Part shown: one piece after another, positions 35,513 to 43,559 of the stretch
How positions within the stretch are numbered: the first letter of the stretch is position 1
Layout: each line of letters opens with the position of its first letter
Assembly: GCA_900545955.1 (NCBI GenBank)
Contig: URAU01000017.1
Location: forward strand, 1 to 56,650
Origin: an uncultured Porphyromonadaceae bacterium
GTDB taxonomy: Bacteria; Bacteroidota; Bacteroidia; Bacteroidales; Muribaculaceae
Reading direction: 5' to 3'
Length of the DNA: 56,650 nucleotides
Made by a program: the position numbers and the translations under genes
Notes under the pieces: generated by a model
Database searches by the model: none
What the model saw: only the letters and a program-made list of their open reading frames with translations
What the model was told of the DNA's origin: nothing

Positions 35513-38500
35513 TCAGTGCTTGATGAAGCGGGCATCGGCTGTGCTGTTTTCGCCTACGGCCTTGATGATGTAGACGCCGTCGGTGAGCGTGCTGACATTG
35601 ATTGTGGCTTCACGGCCCGAGAGGGTCGCTTCCTGAGCAATCACGCCGTTTACTCCGAAGATATATAGCTGCGTGCGGCCCTGTTCGCCGCCGGGGAGCC
35701 CGGCTACATGGATTTCGGTCTGGGCAACCGGCGGATTCACAGTGAGGCGCTCTGCCGAAGCGGCATCCACGGATTCGATGCCCGAAACCACGCCTTTTAC
35801 GGTGACGATGAATTCACCCGAAGCGCCTGAGCCGTCGATGGCACATGCGCGGACGGTAACCTGGCCATTGCCACGTCCGGTGGCCGTAACGCGGCCGCGG
35901 GCGTCGACGGTAGCTATGTCATCGCCGGAGACTATAATCCAGTTGGGCGACGTCAAGGTAGCATTGTACGGATAGATGCGTGCCTGGAGATCAAGCGTCG
36001 GAGTCTGCGAGTAGTCGATGGTGTTCTCGCCGTTGACGGAGAATACCTCGATGCGTTCCACCAGGTTGACCGATGCATCGCCTGTGGCCACCACTACGTT
36101 GCTTCGGGAGTAAGTGCCCGTCGCTGCGGCGCGCGAAGCGGCCTTCTGCAGCGCGGCGGCACTTGCCGGATTTATGATTTCCACAGCGTAGAAAAGCGGT
36201 CCGGCGGGAGGATTAACGTCGCAGAACGAAGTCATGTTGCCCGAAACCTCATCGATCATAGCGAGCGATTCGGGGGTGTTGCCGCGCAGAATCCGGTAGG
36301 AGTCAACCGTCACACCCTCGTAGCGCGTCCAGATTAGATTCCAGGAATCGCCGATACCACGGTTGATCATCACGTGGATAGGCGTGTGGGCGGCGCTGCG
36401 GTCGGATTCGCCGTAGGTGAGCTCATACGTCATCATGTAGCGCGAAGCCTTCGCGTCGGGCGTCGAGGTGATGTCTATATAGGATGTCACGTTCGGAGCA
36501 AGCTGCTCCAGCAGGATGTATTTCCCTGCCACCGATGTCTCCTTGTAGAGGTTCAGACCGGTGACGTCCGTGTCTGTTGCCGATAGAGCCTGCCAGCGGA
36601 TACGGTGCTTGCCGGTGGTTTCGTCGATGTCGACAAGCGAGATTGTCGGGGTGTTGTTCCATACTACCTCTACGGTCTCCGTATGCTCTTCCGTGGCGAT
36701 CCCCTCCGAAAGCGTGTGGCGGATGTCGTAGCGGTTAGTAACCCGGAAGGTCAGCACTGCGTTATCGTCGTCGATGATTTCAAGCGTAGCGAAACGCGAG
36801 TCGTCGGTGTCGGAGAGCGGTTCCCAGTCGTAAGGCTTGTTGGCCAGATGGATTTCCCACTTGCCTTTGCCGACTTCGGGAGCCGAGATTTTCACGCGGT
36901 CGCCGCGATGGCATACCTCAGGAAGGGTGAATGTGGGGTCCGGAGCGGGGTTAATCTGAATGTAGACAGTCTTGTCGCCGATGGTGACGCACTTTCTGCC
37001 AGGTGTATTCCATACGACGTTGTAGCGTCCGGAGCCGGACGATTTAGCCTCGCCGCCGTCCCAGTCGGGATCGGTTGCAATCGAAGCATATATGCTGACT
37101 TTCACAGGATAGCCGACAAAACCGCTTGTGGGGATGTCGAAGCTGCACTCTTCCTCGACGGTCATCTCATATACCTCGGAGAAATCAGATGCCTCGTGCA
37201 TCAGGTCAACACCCTGCACTTTCACCTCATACGTTCCTGCGGGAATGTTGAAGATCGGTATCGTAAGACGGGAGGAACTGAACAGAGGCTTATGGGTCGG
37301 CACGGGCACTCCGTTCTTTCCGCCGTTGCAAGGCGAGAAGAGATATGCACCTTCGCCTTCAACGCCCTTATGCTTGATGCTTACGTTATAGCGCATGGCG
37401 GCCGCAGGCGTCTCCTTGTCGACGGAAGGATCCCATTCGAGCACTACAGCTCTCGAATTCTGCGAGTGGCGCAGATTCTTCGGTGCCTCCGGACGAGTGT
37501 TGGGTGCTTTGATTGTAATCTCACTACCAGTCAGATATTTATGACCGTCGTTTGCGAGAAATAGTTCGGAACTTCCGGCAGATTCAAGATCAAATCCATA
37601 ATCATTCGCGTCGTGGTCGTACTTCTTTATTTCGAACTTATGACCCGGCAACTGGTAAATCATGTAACCCCAGATTCCGCGCTCGGTTTGTATCTCTTTC
37701 GGCGCCAGAGCGTATATATCGAGATAACCGTTATTGTCCAAATCGTGTGAATAGCAAATTCGGCCATTGTCAAGTTGATAGTCCAGGACTACTGTAAACG
37801 AATCGATGTCGCCCATCTTTCCGGCAAGGAGCGTCTCGCCTCCTTCACCATTGTCCCAGATTATAGAGAGGGTATATCTGTCGCGGGCAATGGTTCTTGA
37901 TATAAGCAAATCAAGCGTACCGTTGTTATCGAAGTCGCGGACGGCTCGTATCCGACATTCTGGATCGAGAGTAACGAATGTCTTTTTCTCGAAGGTGTAG
38001 TCGCCATGGTTCTCATGCAGGTTAAGCACCGGATTTTTGTTCTCATCGTTCCATGTCGTGGCGAAATCAATCAGTCCGTCGCCATTGAAATCCTGCCATA
38101 TAGCCGCCCAAATGTATTCGTTGCCTGTATAGGGAGTGAGTTTTGTGAAAGACTTATAGTCGCCGTTGTTGATATAAATTTGTGTAGGTTTCAGACCACC
38201 AACATAATCCATTTTCCCGTCGTTGTCCAGATCAAAAAAACACTTATTATTATACGAAGGGAGTTCGAACAGATCTGTTACAATCTCCATGTCTTTGTCT
38301 TCCATGTTGATTGCTCCGGAGCCTCCGGGATTGTATATGTCTACATGTCCGTCGCCGTTGATGTCGGCGTGGACAACATTAGAATTAGAGAAAGTCCTGA
38401 TAGAGGAGTGGTTGTTAAACAGCCGCTGAATCGAGGTGTACTCTCCTGAATTTGAGGATTCCACAAAATTTTCGCGAAACAGTTCGTATTCGCCATCTTC

Positions 38501-41299
38501 GTCAATGTCAGCGGCCCAATATGGATTTGTACGGTAGCCGTCAATTATTAGTCCATGCTGTTTTACATTGCCGGGATGGACGTCGAGCGTCTGCGAGACG
38601 GTAGGGGAGGTGTAGCCGTTGGCGGTCACGGTCAGAGAGATGGTCTTTTCGCCGCCGGTATCGTAGGCGATCTTGTATGTCTGGGTGCTCTCGTCGGAGC
38701 TGATGATGCGTGCGCCGTCAAAGTCCCACTGATATGTGTAACCCTCCTTAGGCATTATGGAGAGCGTGGCGGTGCAGACGTCGTTCACGGCAAACGGTTT
38801 CTCGTAGGAGAGGAGGAAGCCTGAGGTTGGCTCACGCTTTTCGAGAACGGCGTACTCGCTAAACGGCGAGCCGCCGTTTGCGCCGTCGACAGCCTGGACC
38901 GAGATATAGATTTTGCCGTCGGGCCACGAGCGGGTGTCGAACTTGCGTTGCAGACTGTAGCTCATGTTGCCGCCGGTGAGGTTGCGTCGGCGTCCGTCGG
39001 GCAGAGCGTCGGCGGTCACGATATCGTCGAGGTCGGGAGCTGTGCCGATGCGGAGCGAATAAGTCAGATCGGCCGCCGGCGTCTCCTTGTCGGTGGTAGG
39101 CTGCCAGGACACTTTTATCATCCCCGTGGAAGGCTCGTAGAAGATGTCGGGGCGCGCCGGCGCTTTGGGCACCGTATTGGCCGCCGGCTCGAAAACGATA
39201 CCACGATAATCGAAGTAAAGCATGTTGCGTGAGGGGTCGGTTACATCCGGGAAAATTGCCGGCCCATTCTCTGAGAATTTAACGCTGATCCCGTTACTGC
39301 TTTCGTAAGAAGTCGGGGTGGCCGCAAGCTTGAAGTTACTGATCGGGAATTGCTGAACCGTCGACCTGGATGATTGTGGAGCGAGCCAGAGTTCGTAGAC
39401 GCCATCGTTGTCGAGATCGCGCATATCGAACACGTTGCATTTTTCGGTCAGTGGACATTCATGACGCTTGAAGGATCCGTTGCCTTTGTTCTCAAGAATA
39501 AGTACGAACGTACAGGCTGACTGATAGCCATTGTCGGTTTTTATCGGGATAAGGATATCCACCAGACCGTCGGCATTGAAATCGGCGCTATAGATGTCGC
39601 CCGCGATGTAGTAGCCGGAAAGGAGAGTCTTCTCGGTAATACCGCCTTCGGGAATCTGGATGTGAGAGGTAATAGTTTTCGAGGCATCGTCGGCGATGAT
39701 GAAGTCCTCGATGCCGTCGCCGTTGAGGTCGCGCACTATCATCTGACCACCGAAATCGGTCGTTGCATATCGGTTTTCACCGATATTGTAGTAGATTTTG
39801 CCGTGAACGTAGTCCACGATGTCGGGCATACCGTCGTTGTTGATGTCGTGCGACTCGAATTTCACCCCCTTGGATTTTTCGTAGACGGGCGGACTATAGA
39901 TGCCCATGCCCGACATGGAGGCCAGTGCGCTCTGAATATCGCCCGTGGAGCCCTGAACCGGCATATTGAGATATTCCGAAATCGGCATCACATCGTATTT
40001 CACCGTCAGGCTCTTGCCGTCGGGGCTCAGCGATACAAACCGCTTGGGGTCGGCCACCTCGTCACCGCCGCTGAGGCGCATAAGGTCGTAGCGGCCGTCG
40101 TTGTTCACGTCGGCGGGATAATATACATGTTTTGTGTCGGCCTCGTCGCCGTCCAGAATGGGAGCCGAGAAATTGGCGGTGTCGATATGGCGCACATAGT
40201 TGCTGTACCACAAAATGCCGTTGTCGCCGCCAACGTTCACGAGGTTTCCGTAGATAGTCTTTTCGCCGAACCTGAAACCGTTGTAGCCATTGCCGTTCCA
40301 GATGTATACGCCGTTGCCTACGAAATCGAGAATGCCGTCGCCATTGATGTCGTACCAGGCAGCCTTCTTCAGCGGACTTGTCGGCGTTTCCGGCGTTGCT
40401 GTGTAGAAGGCTTTGGCGTCGTCATTAATCGAAGGAGACCCAGATTGAAGTTCTTGTGTAGGGTCATTCGCATACGCATATACTGCCTTAGTGCCAACTG
40501 GTAGGAAATGGTTGCAGTATTTACTGTCACCATTATAAGATATAATCGCCGGGACGCGTATAAATTCATTCTCCGTTTTTGCTATGATTGGAATAGTATT
40601 ACCGTAATATCTAATACGTGTTCCTCCATGGCTGAAACATTCGGAAGTCAGGGCGTAGAAGTGTACTTCCTGACTCCCGGCAGGCACATCCCAGGACAAC
40701 CAATAGGAGGTAACTTTTCCATCAAGATAGTAAGCTTCGATATGCCCCGGACCATCGTTTTCGGAGGAATATTCCGGTGCCTCTTTGCCCGCGTCGATTA
40801 TAAATAAGGAGTTGAGGCGGCCATTGGTTATCCGGATGTATTTAGTAGCCGGAGGAATTTCAATATAGCCCTTTCTCGAGAGGCATTGCACGAAGTTTTT
40901 GCCGTCGGTGGAGATAGTGAAATTCCCGCTGACACCCTCCAGACAAATTACAGGTCTTACGGCGCCCGAAAAATCCAGTGCGGGCGATGTCGCCTGCTCG
41001 ATATCGAATCCACGGAACTCACCTTTCGTGTTTTTATATACGGTATAGGTGCCGGTCCATCCTTCAAGGAAGTTTTCTTCGTCGCAGGTCTTGCAGTAAA
41101 GGAGATTCGGACAATCCGCCGGAACGGCGTCGCGGATGTCGGTGGGTACCGTAATCCCTTGGTCGAGGCCCGGGAGTGATGCGCTTCGGCGGTCGGCCGA
41201 CGTAGCCTCCACGACGCCGAGCGCCATGCACAAGAACAGCAGGGTGGCTGCCAGAGGGATGCGCAAAGGTTTGACAGGTGGTTTGATTGGTCTCAACAT
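35513..41299 (-). CDS. Giant secreted FG-GAP/VCBS repeat protein with C-terminal sorting-type tail
   Basis: A 1,928-residue exported protein. Order: signal sequence (residues 1-35), a beta region, a first set of FG-GAP/VCBS-type calcium-binding repeats, an Fn3-like domain (about 750-865), a PKD-like domain (about 880-960), a second repeat set, another Fn3-like domain (about 1300-1410), further Ig-like modules, a Big_2-like domain (about 1740-1830) and a C-terminal tail ending GVYIIKAVGENSTADARFIKH-like, resembling type IX secretion sorting domains. I count twelve DxDxDGxxD-type loops, such as DINGDGILDF, DVNNDGRYDL, DLDNDGKMDY and DFNGDGLIDF. Surface binding or adhesion is likely; no catalytic motif was seen. 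It is a single gene with its own leader and terminator. Confidence 0.85.
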   Translation of the reverse strand: MLRPIKPPVKPLRIPLAATLLFLCMALGVVEATSADRRSASLPGLDQGITVPTDIRDAVPADCPNLLYCKTCDEENFLEGWTGTYTVYKNTKGEFRGFDIEQATSPALDFSGAVRPVICLEGVSGNFTISTDGKNFVQCLSRKGYIEIPPATKYIRITNGRLNSLFIIDAGKEAPEYSSENDGPGHIEAYYLDGKVTSYWLSWDVPAGSQEVHFYALTSECFSHGGTRIRYYGNTIPIIAKTENEFIRVPAIISYNGDSKYCNHFLPVGTKAVYAYANDPTQELQSGSPSINDDAKAFYTATPETPTSPLKKAAWYDINGDGILDFVGNGVYIWNGNGYNGFRFGEKTIYGNLVNVGGDNGILWYSNYVRHIDTANFSAPILDGDEADTKHVYYPADVNNDGRYDLMRLSGGDEVADPKRFVSLSPDGKSLTVKYDVMPISEYLNMPVQGSTGDIQSALASMSGMGIYSPPVYEKSKGVKFESHDINNDGMPDIVDYVHGKIYYNIGENRYATTDFGGQMIVRDLNGDGIEDFIIADDASKTITSHIQIPEGGITEKTLLSGYYIAGDIYSADFNADGLVDILIPIKTDNGYQSACTFVLILENKGNGSFKRHECPLTEKCNVFDMRDLDNDGVYELWLAPQSSRSTVQQFPISNFKLAATPTSYESSNGISVKFSENGPAIFPDVTDPSRNMLYFDYRGIVFEPAANTVPKAPARPDIFYEPSTGMIKVSWQPTTDKETPAADLTYSLRIGTAPDLDDIVTADALPDGRRRNLTGGNMSYSLQRKFDTRSWPDGKIYISVQAVDGANGGSPFSEYAVLEKREPTSGFLLSYEKPFAVNDVCTATLSIMPKEGYTYQWDFDGARIISSDESTQTYKIAYDTGGEKTISLTVTANGYTSPTVSQTLDVHPGNVKQHGLIIDGYRTNPYWAADIDEDGEYELFRENFVESSNSGEYTSIQRLFNNHSSIRTFSNSNVVHADINGDGHVDIYNPGGSGAINMEDKDMEIVTDLFELPSYNNKCFFDLDNDGKMDYVGGLKPTQIYINNGDYKSFTKLTPYTGNEYIWAAIWQDFNGDGLIDFATTWNDENKNPVLNLHENHGDYTFEKKTFVTLDPECRIRAVRDFDNNGTLDLLISRTIARDRYTLSIIWDNGEGGETLLAGKMGDIDSFTVVLDYQLDNGRICYSHDLDNNGYLDIYALAPKEIQTERGIWGYMIYQLPGHKFEIKKYDHDANDYGFDLESAGSSELFLANDGHKYLTGSEITIKAPNTRPEAPKNLRHSQNSRAVVLEWDPSVDKETPAAAMRYNVSIKHKGVEGEGAYLFSPCNGGKNGVPVPTHKPLFSSSRLTIPIFNIPAGTYEVKVQGVDLMHEASDFSEVYEMTVEEECSFDIPTSGFVGYPVKVSIYASIATDPDWDGGEAKSSGSGRYNVVWNTPGRKCVTIGDKTVYIQINPAPDPTFTLPEVCHRGDRVKISAPEVGKGKWEIHLANKPYDWEPLSDTDDSRFATLEIIDDDNAVLTFRVTNRYDIRHTLSEGIATEEHTETVEVVWNNTPTISLVDIDETTGKHRIRWQALSATDTDVTGLNLYKETSVAGKYILLEQLAPNVTSYIDITSTPDAKASRYMMTYELTYGESDRSAAHTPIHVMINRGIGDSWNLIWTRYEGVTVDSYRILRGNTPESLAMIDEVSGNMTSFCDVNPPAGPLFYAVEIINPASAAALQKAASRAAATGTYSRSNVVVATGDASVNLVERIEVFSVNGENTIDYSQTPTLDLQARIYPYNATLTSPNWIIVSGDDIATVDARGRVTATGRGNGQVTVRACAIDGSGASGEFIVTVKGVVSGIESVDAASAERLTVNPPVAQTEIHVAGLPGGEQGRTQLYIFGVNGVIAQEATLSGREATINVSTLTDGVYIIKAVGENSTADARFIKH

Positions 41300-41660
41300 G
41301 ATAATTATGAGATTGGTTAAGAACCCTTTGCGTGTCCCCCTCGAGTCGGGTCAAGATTAAATTAAGGGAATGATAAATGCTTCGGTCAAAGCACAAAAAA
41401 GCGTGAGGACAATGTTTACTGACTACTCAATCGAGGCATCGCCAAACGCCCTACCGGATAGACAGTCCACCCCTCACGCCATGCCGATATGTCGACCCCT
41501 CGTGCAGGGGTGGATATAAGCACGCATGAGCGTTTTTGACTGCTGGACTCCCGGTAAAAAATTTGGCGAATTTCGATTGAGAATCAGCTAAAACGCTTTT
41601 CTAATATGTAAAATTGAAACAGAACTCTTTCCGTTTCTGCCGCAAAGATAGATACTTTTG
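41300..41660 (-). promoter_or_regulatory. Long structured leader of the FG-GAP giant gene
   Basis: On the minus strand TATCTTTG (41643-41650) matches the -7 consensus, giving a leader of about 335 nt. Inside it an 8-bp stem (41472-41479 with 41401-41408) closes a 63-nt domain and is followed at once by six T (41400-41395 read leftward), like a riboswitch expression platform or the end of a small RNA. Two other pairings compete: ACCCCT-cgtgc-AGGGGT (41495-41511) and a TCCACCCC/GGGGTGGA pairing. A later weak box (TAATCTTG, 41352-41359) could start a short leader instead. No known riboswitch class was recognised. Confidence 0.4.
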
Positions 41661-42034
41661 CGTAAACCGCCATAATCTCAATAGTTAAAACACTCCGCTC
41701 TCATAAAAAATTTGGCATTAAAGCCGCTTATACGGCGATGGTAAAGAATAAGAAAACACGACGCCCCGCTACGGAGCATGGATCCTGAACATGCTTCCAT
41801 AACGGGGCGTCTATTCTTTTCACGGGTCGAAAAGAACCAAAAGACCAAGGGGCGCGGAGAAAAGCTTCTCGGCGAGGGCGGCCGCGCTGTGGCTGAGCGG
41901 CAGAACTCGCTGCGCTCAGACACTGCCGCTCCGTGACGCCGCAGCTATGCAGCCGCCTCGCCTGCTTTTCTCAGGGCGCCCAGCCATCCGGACGGAAGCG
42001 GCGAGCTAAAGCTCGCTCACAGAACCACCGAAAT
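41661..42034. other. Gene-free stretch with a large imperfect palindrome
   Basis: Contains a hairpin with GACGCCCCG/CGGGGCGTC outer arms and GGAGCATG/CATGCTTCC inner arms (41760-41811), extended by AAGAATA/TATTCTT (41744-41750 and 41812-41818). The following 200 bp are GC-rich with local dyads. An 81-codon open frame on the minus strand here is Arg/Ser-rich and unlike a real protein. The look is of decayed intergenic repeat elements; I cannot name them. Confidence 0.45.
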
Positions 42035-42116
42035 GTAGGGACGCACGGCCCGTGCGTCCGAATTTAACGTCTTATTTTCAGTTGTTAACGCGGACGCACG
42101 AGCCGTGCGTCCCTAC
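42035..42116 (+). repeat. 82-bp palindromic repeat, copy B
   Basis: Same length and same arms as 35229-35310. Here both arms are intact: GTAGGGACGCACGGcc on the left and ggCCGTGCGTCCCTAC-type on the right, each containing an inner ACGCACGG/CCGTGCGT dyad. It sits in the gene-free region, 390 bp before the next gene. Confidence 0.75.
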
Positions 42117-42505
42117 AATTTGGTCGGAAAATTGTTGGTTTGGACCCCCCAGAATTCTCTTAGGAAAAACCTCGCTGAAGCTCGGCGCCAGGACAAAAAT
42201 TTTACTTCCGCGGCGGATAAGCGAGCTGAAGCCCGGAGCGCAAACAGATTTGATGGGAGTAAGGGAAGATTGAAAGTAGAAATCCGGAGGCAAGCCTCCG
42301 GCACCAGGTACGAAAGCGGATGGGATGCTATTTCTCGGGGCGGGGATGAACGTTGTGGAGGTTTGTGTGTTATAAATGTATAATCCTTTTGAAAAAGTAT
42401 TTACAAACAGGTAAAGCTCCTTTTGAAAGAGTATTTATTGATTTGGGAAGGCTTTTTTGAAGAAGGGATTGAATGAGTTTGATTAATAAATTAAAACGCA
42501 ACGAT
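42117..42505. other. Gene-free stretch upstream of the lipoprotein gene
   Basis: Holds a perfect 8-bp hairpin CCGGAGGC-AA-GCCTCCGG (42284-42301) and a direct repeat of 19 bp with one mismatch, CCTTTTGAAAAAGTATTTA at 42385-42403 and again at 42419-42437, 34 bp apart. The repeat could bind a regulator of the gene at 42506. No exact TAnnTTTG box was found. Confidence 0.4.
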
Positions 42506-43120
42506 ATGTTTATGAAAAAAGTTCTCATAGCTTTATGCTGTATGGGTGCGATGCTGACGGTGGTCAGCTCGTGCGACTCCAAGGGTCGTCTGGCCGAGGC
42601 CGTGGAGGGTGAGTGGACGGGCAATCCCGAACGTCTGCTCGACACCGGGGCCGCTTCGGCCACGATGGTGCGTATGATGGAGTTCGGTCCCGGCGAGGTT
42701 GCCACGGAGGGGACCATCACCATGACGGCCATCATTACGGTGGAGAACACCATGCAGTTCAACGAGTCGGTTGTAACGCCTCTGACAATCACCGCCACGG
42801 GAACCGCCACGATAACCGGTACCTATCAGGTGCGCGACCACGACGATATCCTTGTGGGCCTCGATGCGACGTCGCTCTCGGTAAGCGTAGACCCGGATGC
42901 CGTTCAGCTCAACTACAATATACTTAGCGAGGATTCGGCTCCGATGGTCGAGAAACTGAAACCGGGAGCTGCCGTGCTGGCAACCCAGCAGATTAACCGC
43001 GCCGCCCAGAATGCATTCGCCAACATTACGGAAATCGAAGATATCCATATAAAGAACAACACAATGCGTTGTGAAATCGGCGACCGCGACATTGCATTCT
43101 CGCGCGCTGGAGCCAAATAA
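42506..43120 (+). CDS. Lipoprotein of unknown function
   Basis: A 204-residue lipoprotein: signal MFMKKVLIALCCMGAMLTVV followed by the lipobox SSC at about residue 23. The mature part is mostly beta, with EWTGNPERLL, then alternating Thr/Ile-rich strands (TITMTAIITVENTMQF, TITATGTATITGTYQV). This looks like a lipocalin-like or small beta-barrel domain, but I do not recognise the family. ATG at 42506 and 42512 are both possible. It is a single gene with a terminator 20 bp after the stop. A direct repeat lies upstream. Confidence 0.75.
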   Translation: MFMKKVLIALCCMGAMLTVVSSCDSKGRLAEAVEGEWTGNPERLLDTGAASATMVRMMEFGPGEVATEGTITMTAIITVENTMQFNESVVTPLTITATGTATITGTYQVRDHDDILVGLDATSLSVSVDPDAVQLNYNILSEDSAPMVEKLKPGAAVLATQQINRAAQNAFANITEIEDIHIKNNTMRCEIGDRDIAFSRAGAK

Positions 43121-43139
43121 ACATAGAAGATTTTTTCAG

Positions 43140-43178
43140 AAAGCGGCGTGCCGGGGATTCTCTCCGGTGCGCCGCTTT
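43140..43178 (+). terminator. Terminator of the lipoprotein gene
   Basis: Stem AAAGCGGCG/CGCCGCTTT with an inner CCGG/CCGG pairing (43140-43178), followed by a modest T-containing tail. Confidence 0.7.
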
Positions 43179-43313
43179 GCTTTATGTGGCGCTGAATGCA
43201 TTAAAATGGCTGATAATAAGGGAGGTAATTGCTTTGATATTATGAATAAAGGATGCTTAACCGGAATGATTGCAGATAACACAATAAACCGCACATGGAA
43301 TCGTTAAAATAAT

Positions 43314-43362
43314 AAAACCGGCGAAAGCCACCCGGGAAAATCCCTCGCGCTGTGCCGGTTTT
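43314..43362 (+). terminator. Second hairpin: terminator or attenuator before the TonB receptor
   Basis: Perfect 9-bp outer stem AAAACCGGC/GCCGGTTTT (43314-43322 with 43354-43362) with an inner GGGAAAATCCC stem. The preceding lipoprotein gene already has a terminator at 43140-43178, so this one either ends a short transcript from 43179-43313 (which holds a 33-codon frame, 43206-43307) or acts as an attenuator in the leader of the TonB receptor gene. Confidence 0.55.
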
Positions 43363-43376
43363 ACAGACCTGTATAT

Positions 43377-43559
43377 GAAGTCATTTAAACTTTGTCTTCA
43401 AATGGCTTCACAAGATGTATTCTTCAAGAATTTGGCCTCTTTTCGGCTGATTACACCCTCATTTTCGGTCACGATGCCCGCATCGCTCCCTCAATTTCGG
43501 GTTAAATCCGCTCAAAAACTGTCTCAAATTCTTTTCGAAGAAAAAGTTTAAATGACTTC
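43377..43559 (+). repeat. 23-bp inverted repeat around the start of the TonB receptor gene
   Basis: Left arm 43377-43399 and right arm 43537-43559 are reverse complements with a single mismatch in 23; the spacer is 137 bp. The right arm contains the first ATG of the receptor (43552) and ends two bases before the second ATG (43561). A 10-base piece next to the left arm (AAATGGCTTC, 43400-43409) repeats the outer end of the right arm (AAATGACTTC), so the left arm can also fold locally. This is either a recombination site for an invertible segment or a pair of competing RNA folds that hide or free the start codon. Confidence 0.75.

Noticed and set aside
41678..41923. 81-codon minus-strand frame in the gene-free region
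   Set aside because: Arg/Ser-rich translation spanning a large hairpin; looks like repeat DNA, no ribosome site.
43206..43307. 33-codon frame ending just before a hairpin
   Set aside because: No clear ribosome site or promoter; kept only as a side note in the orphan-hairpin finding.
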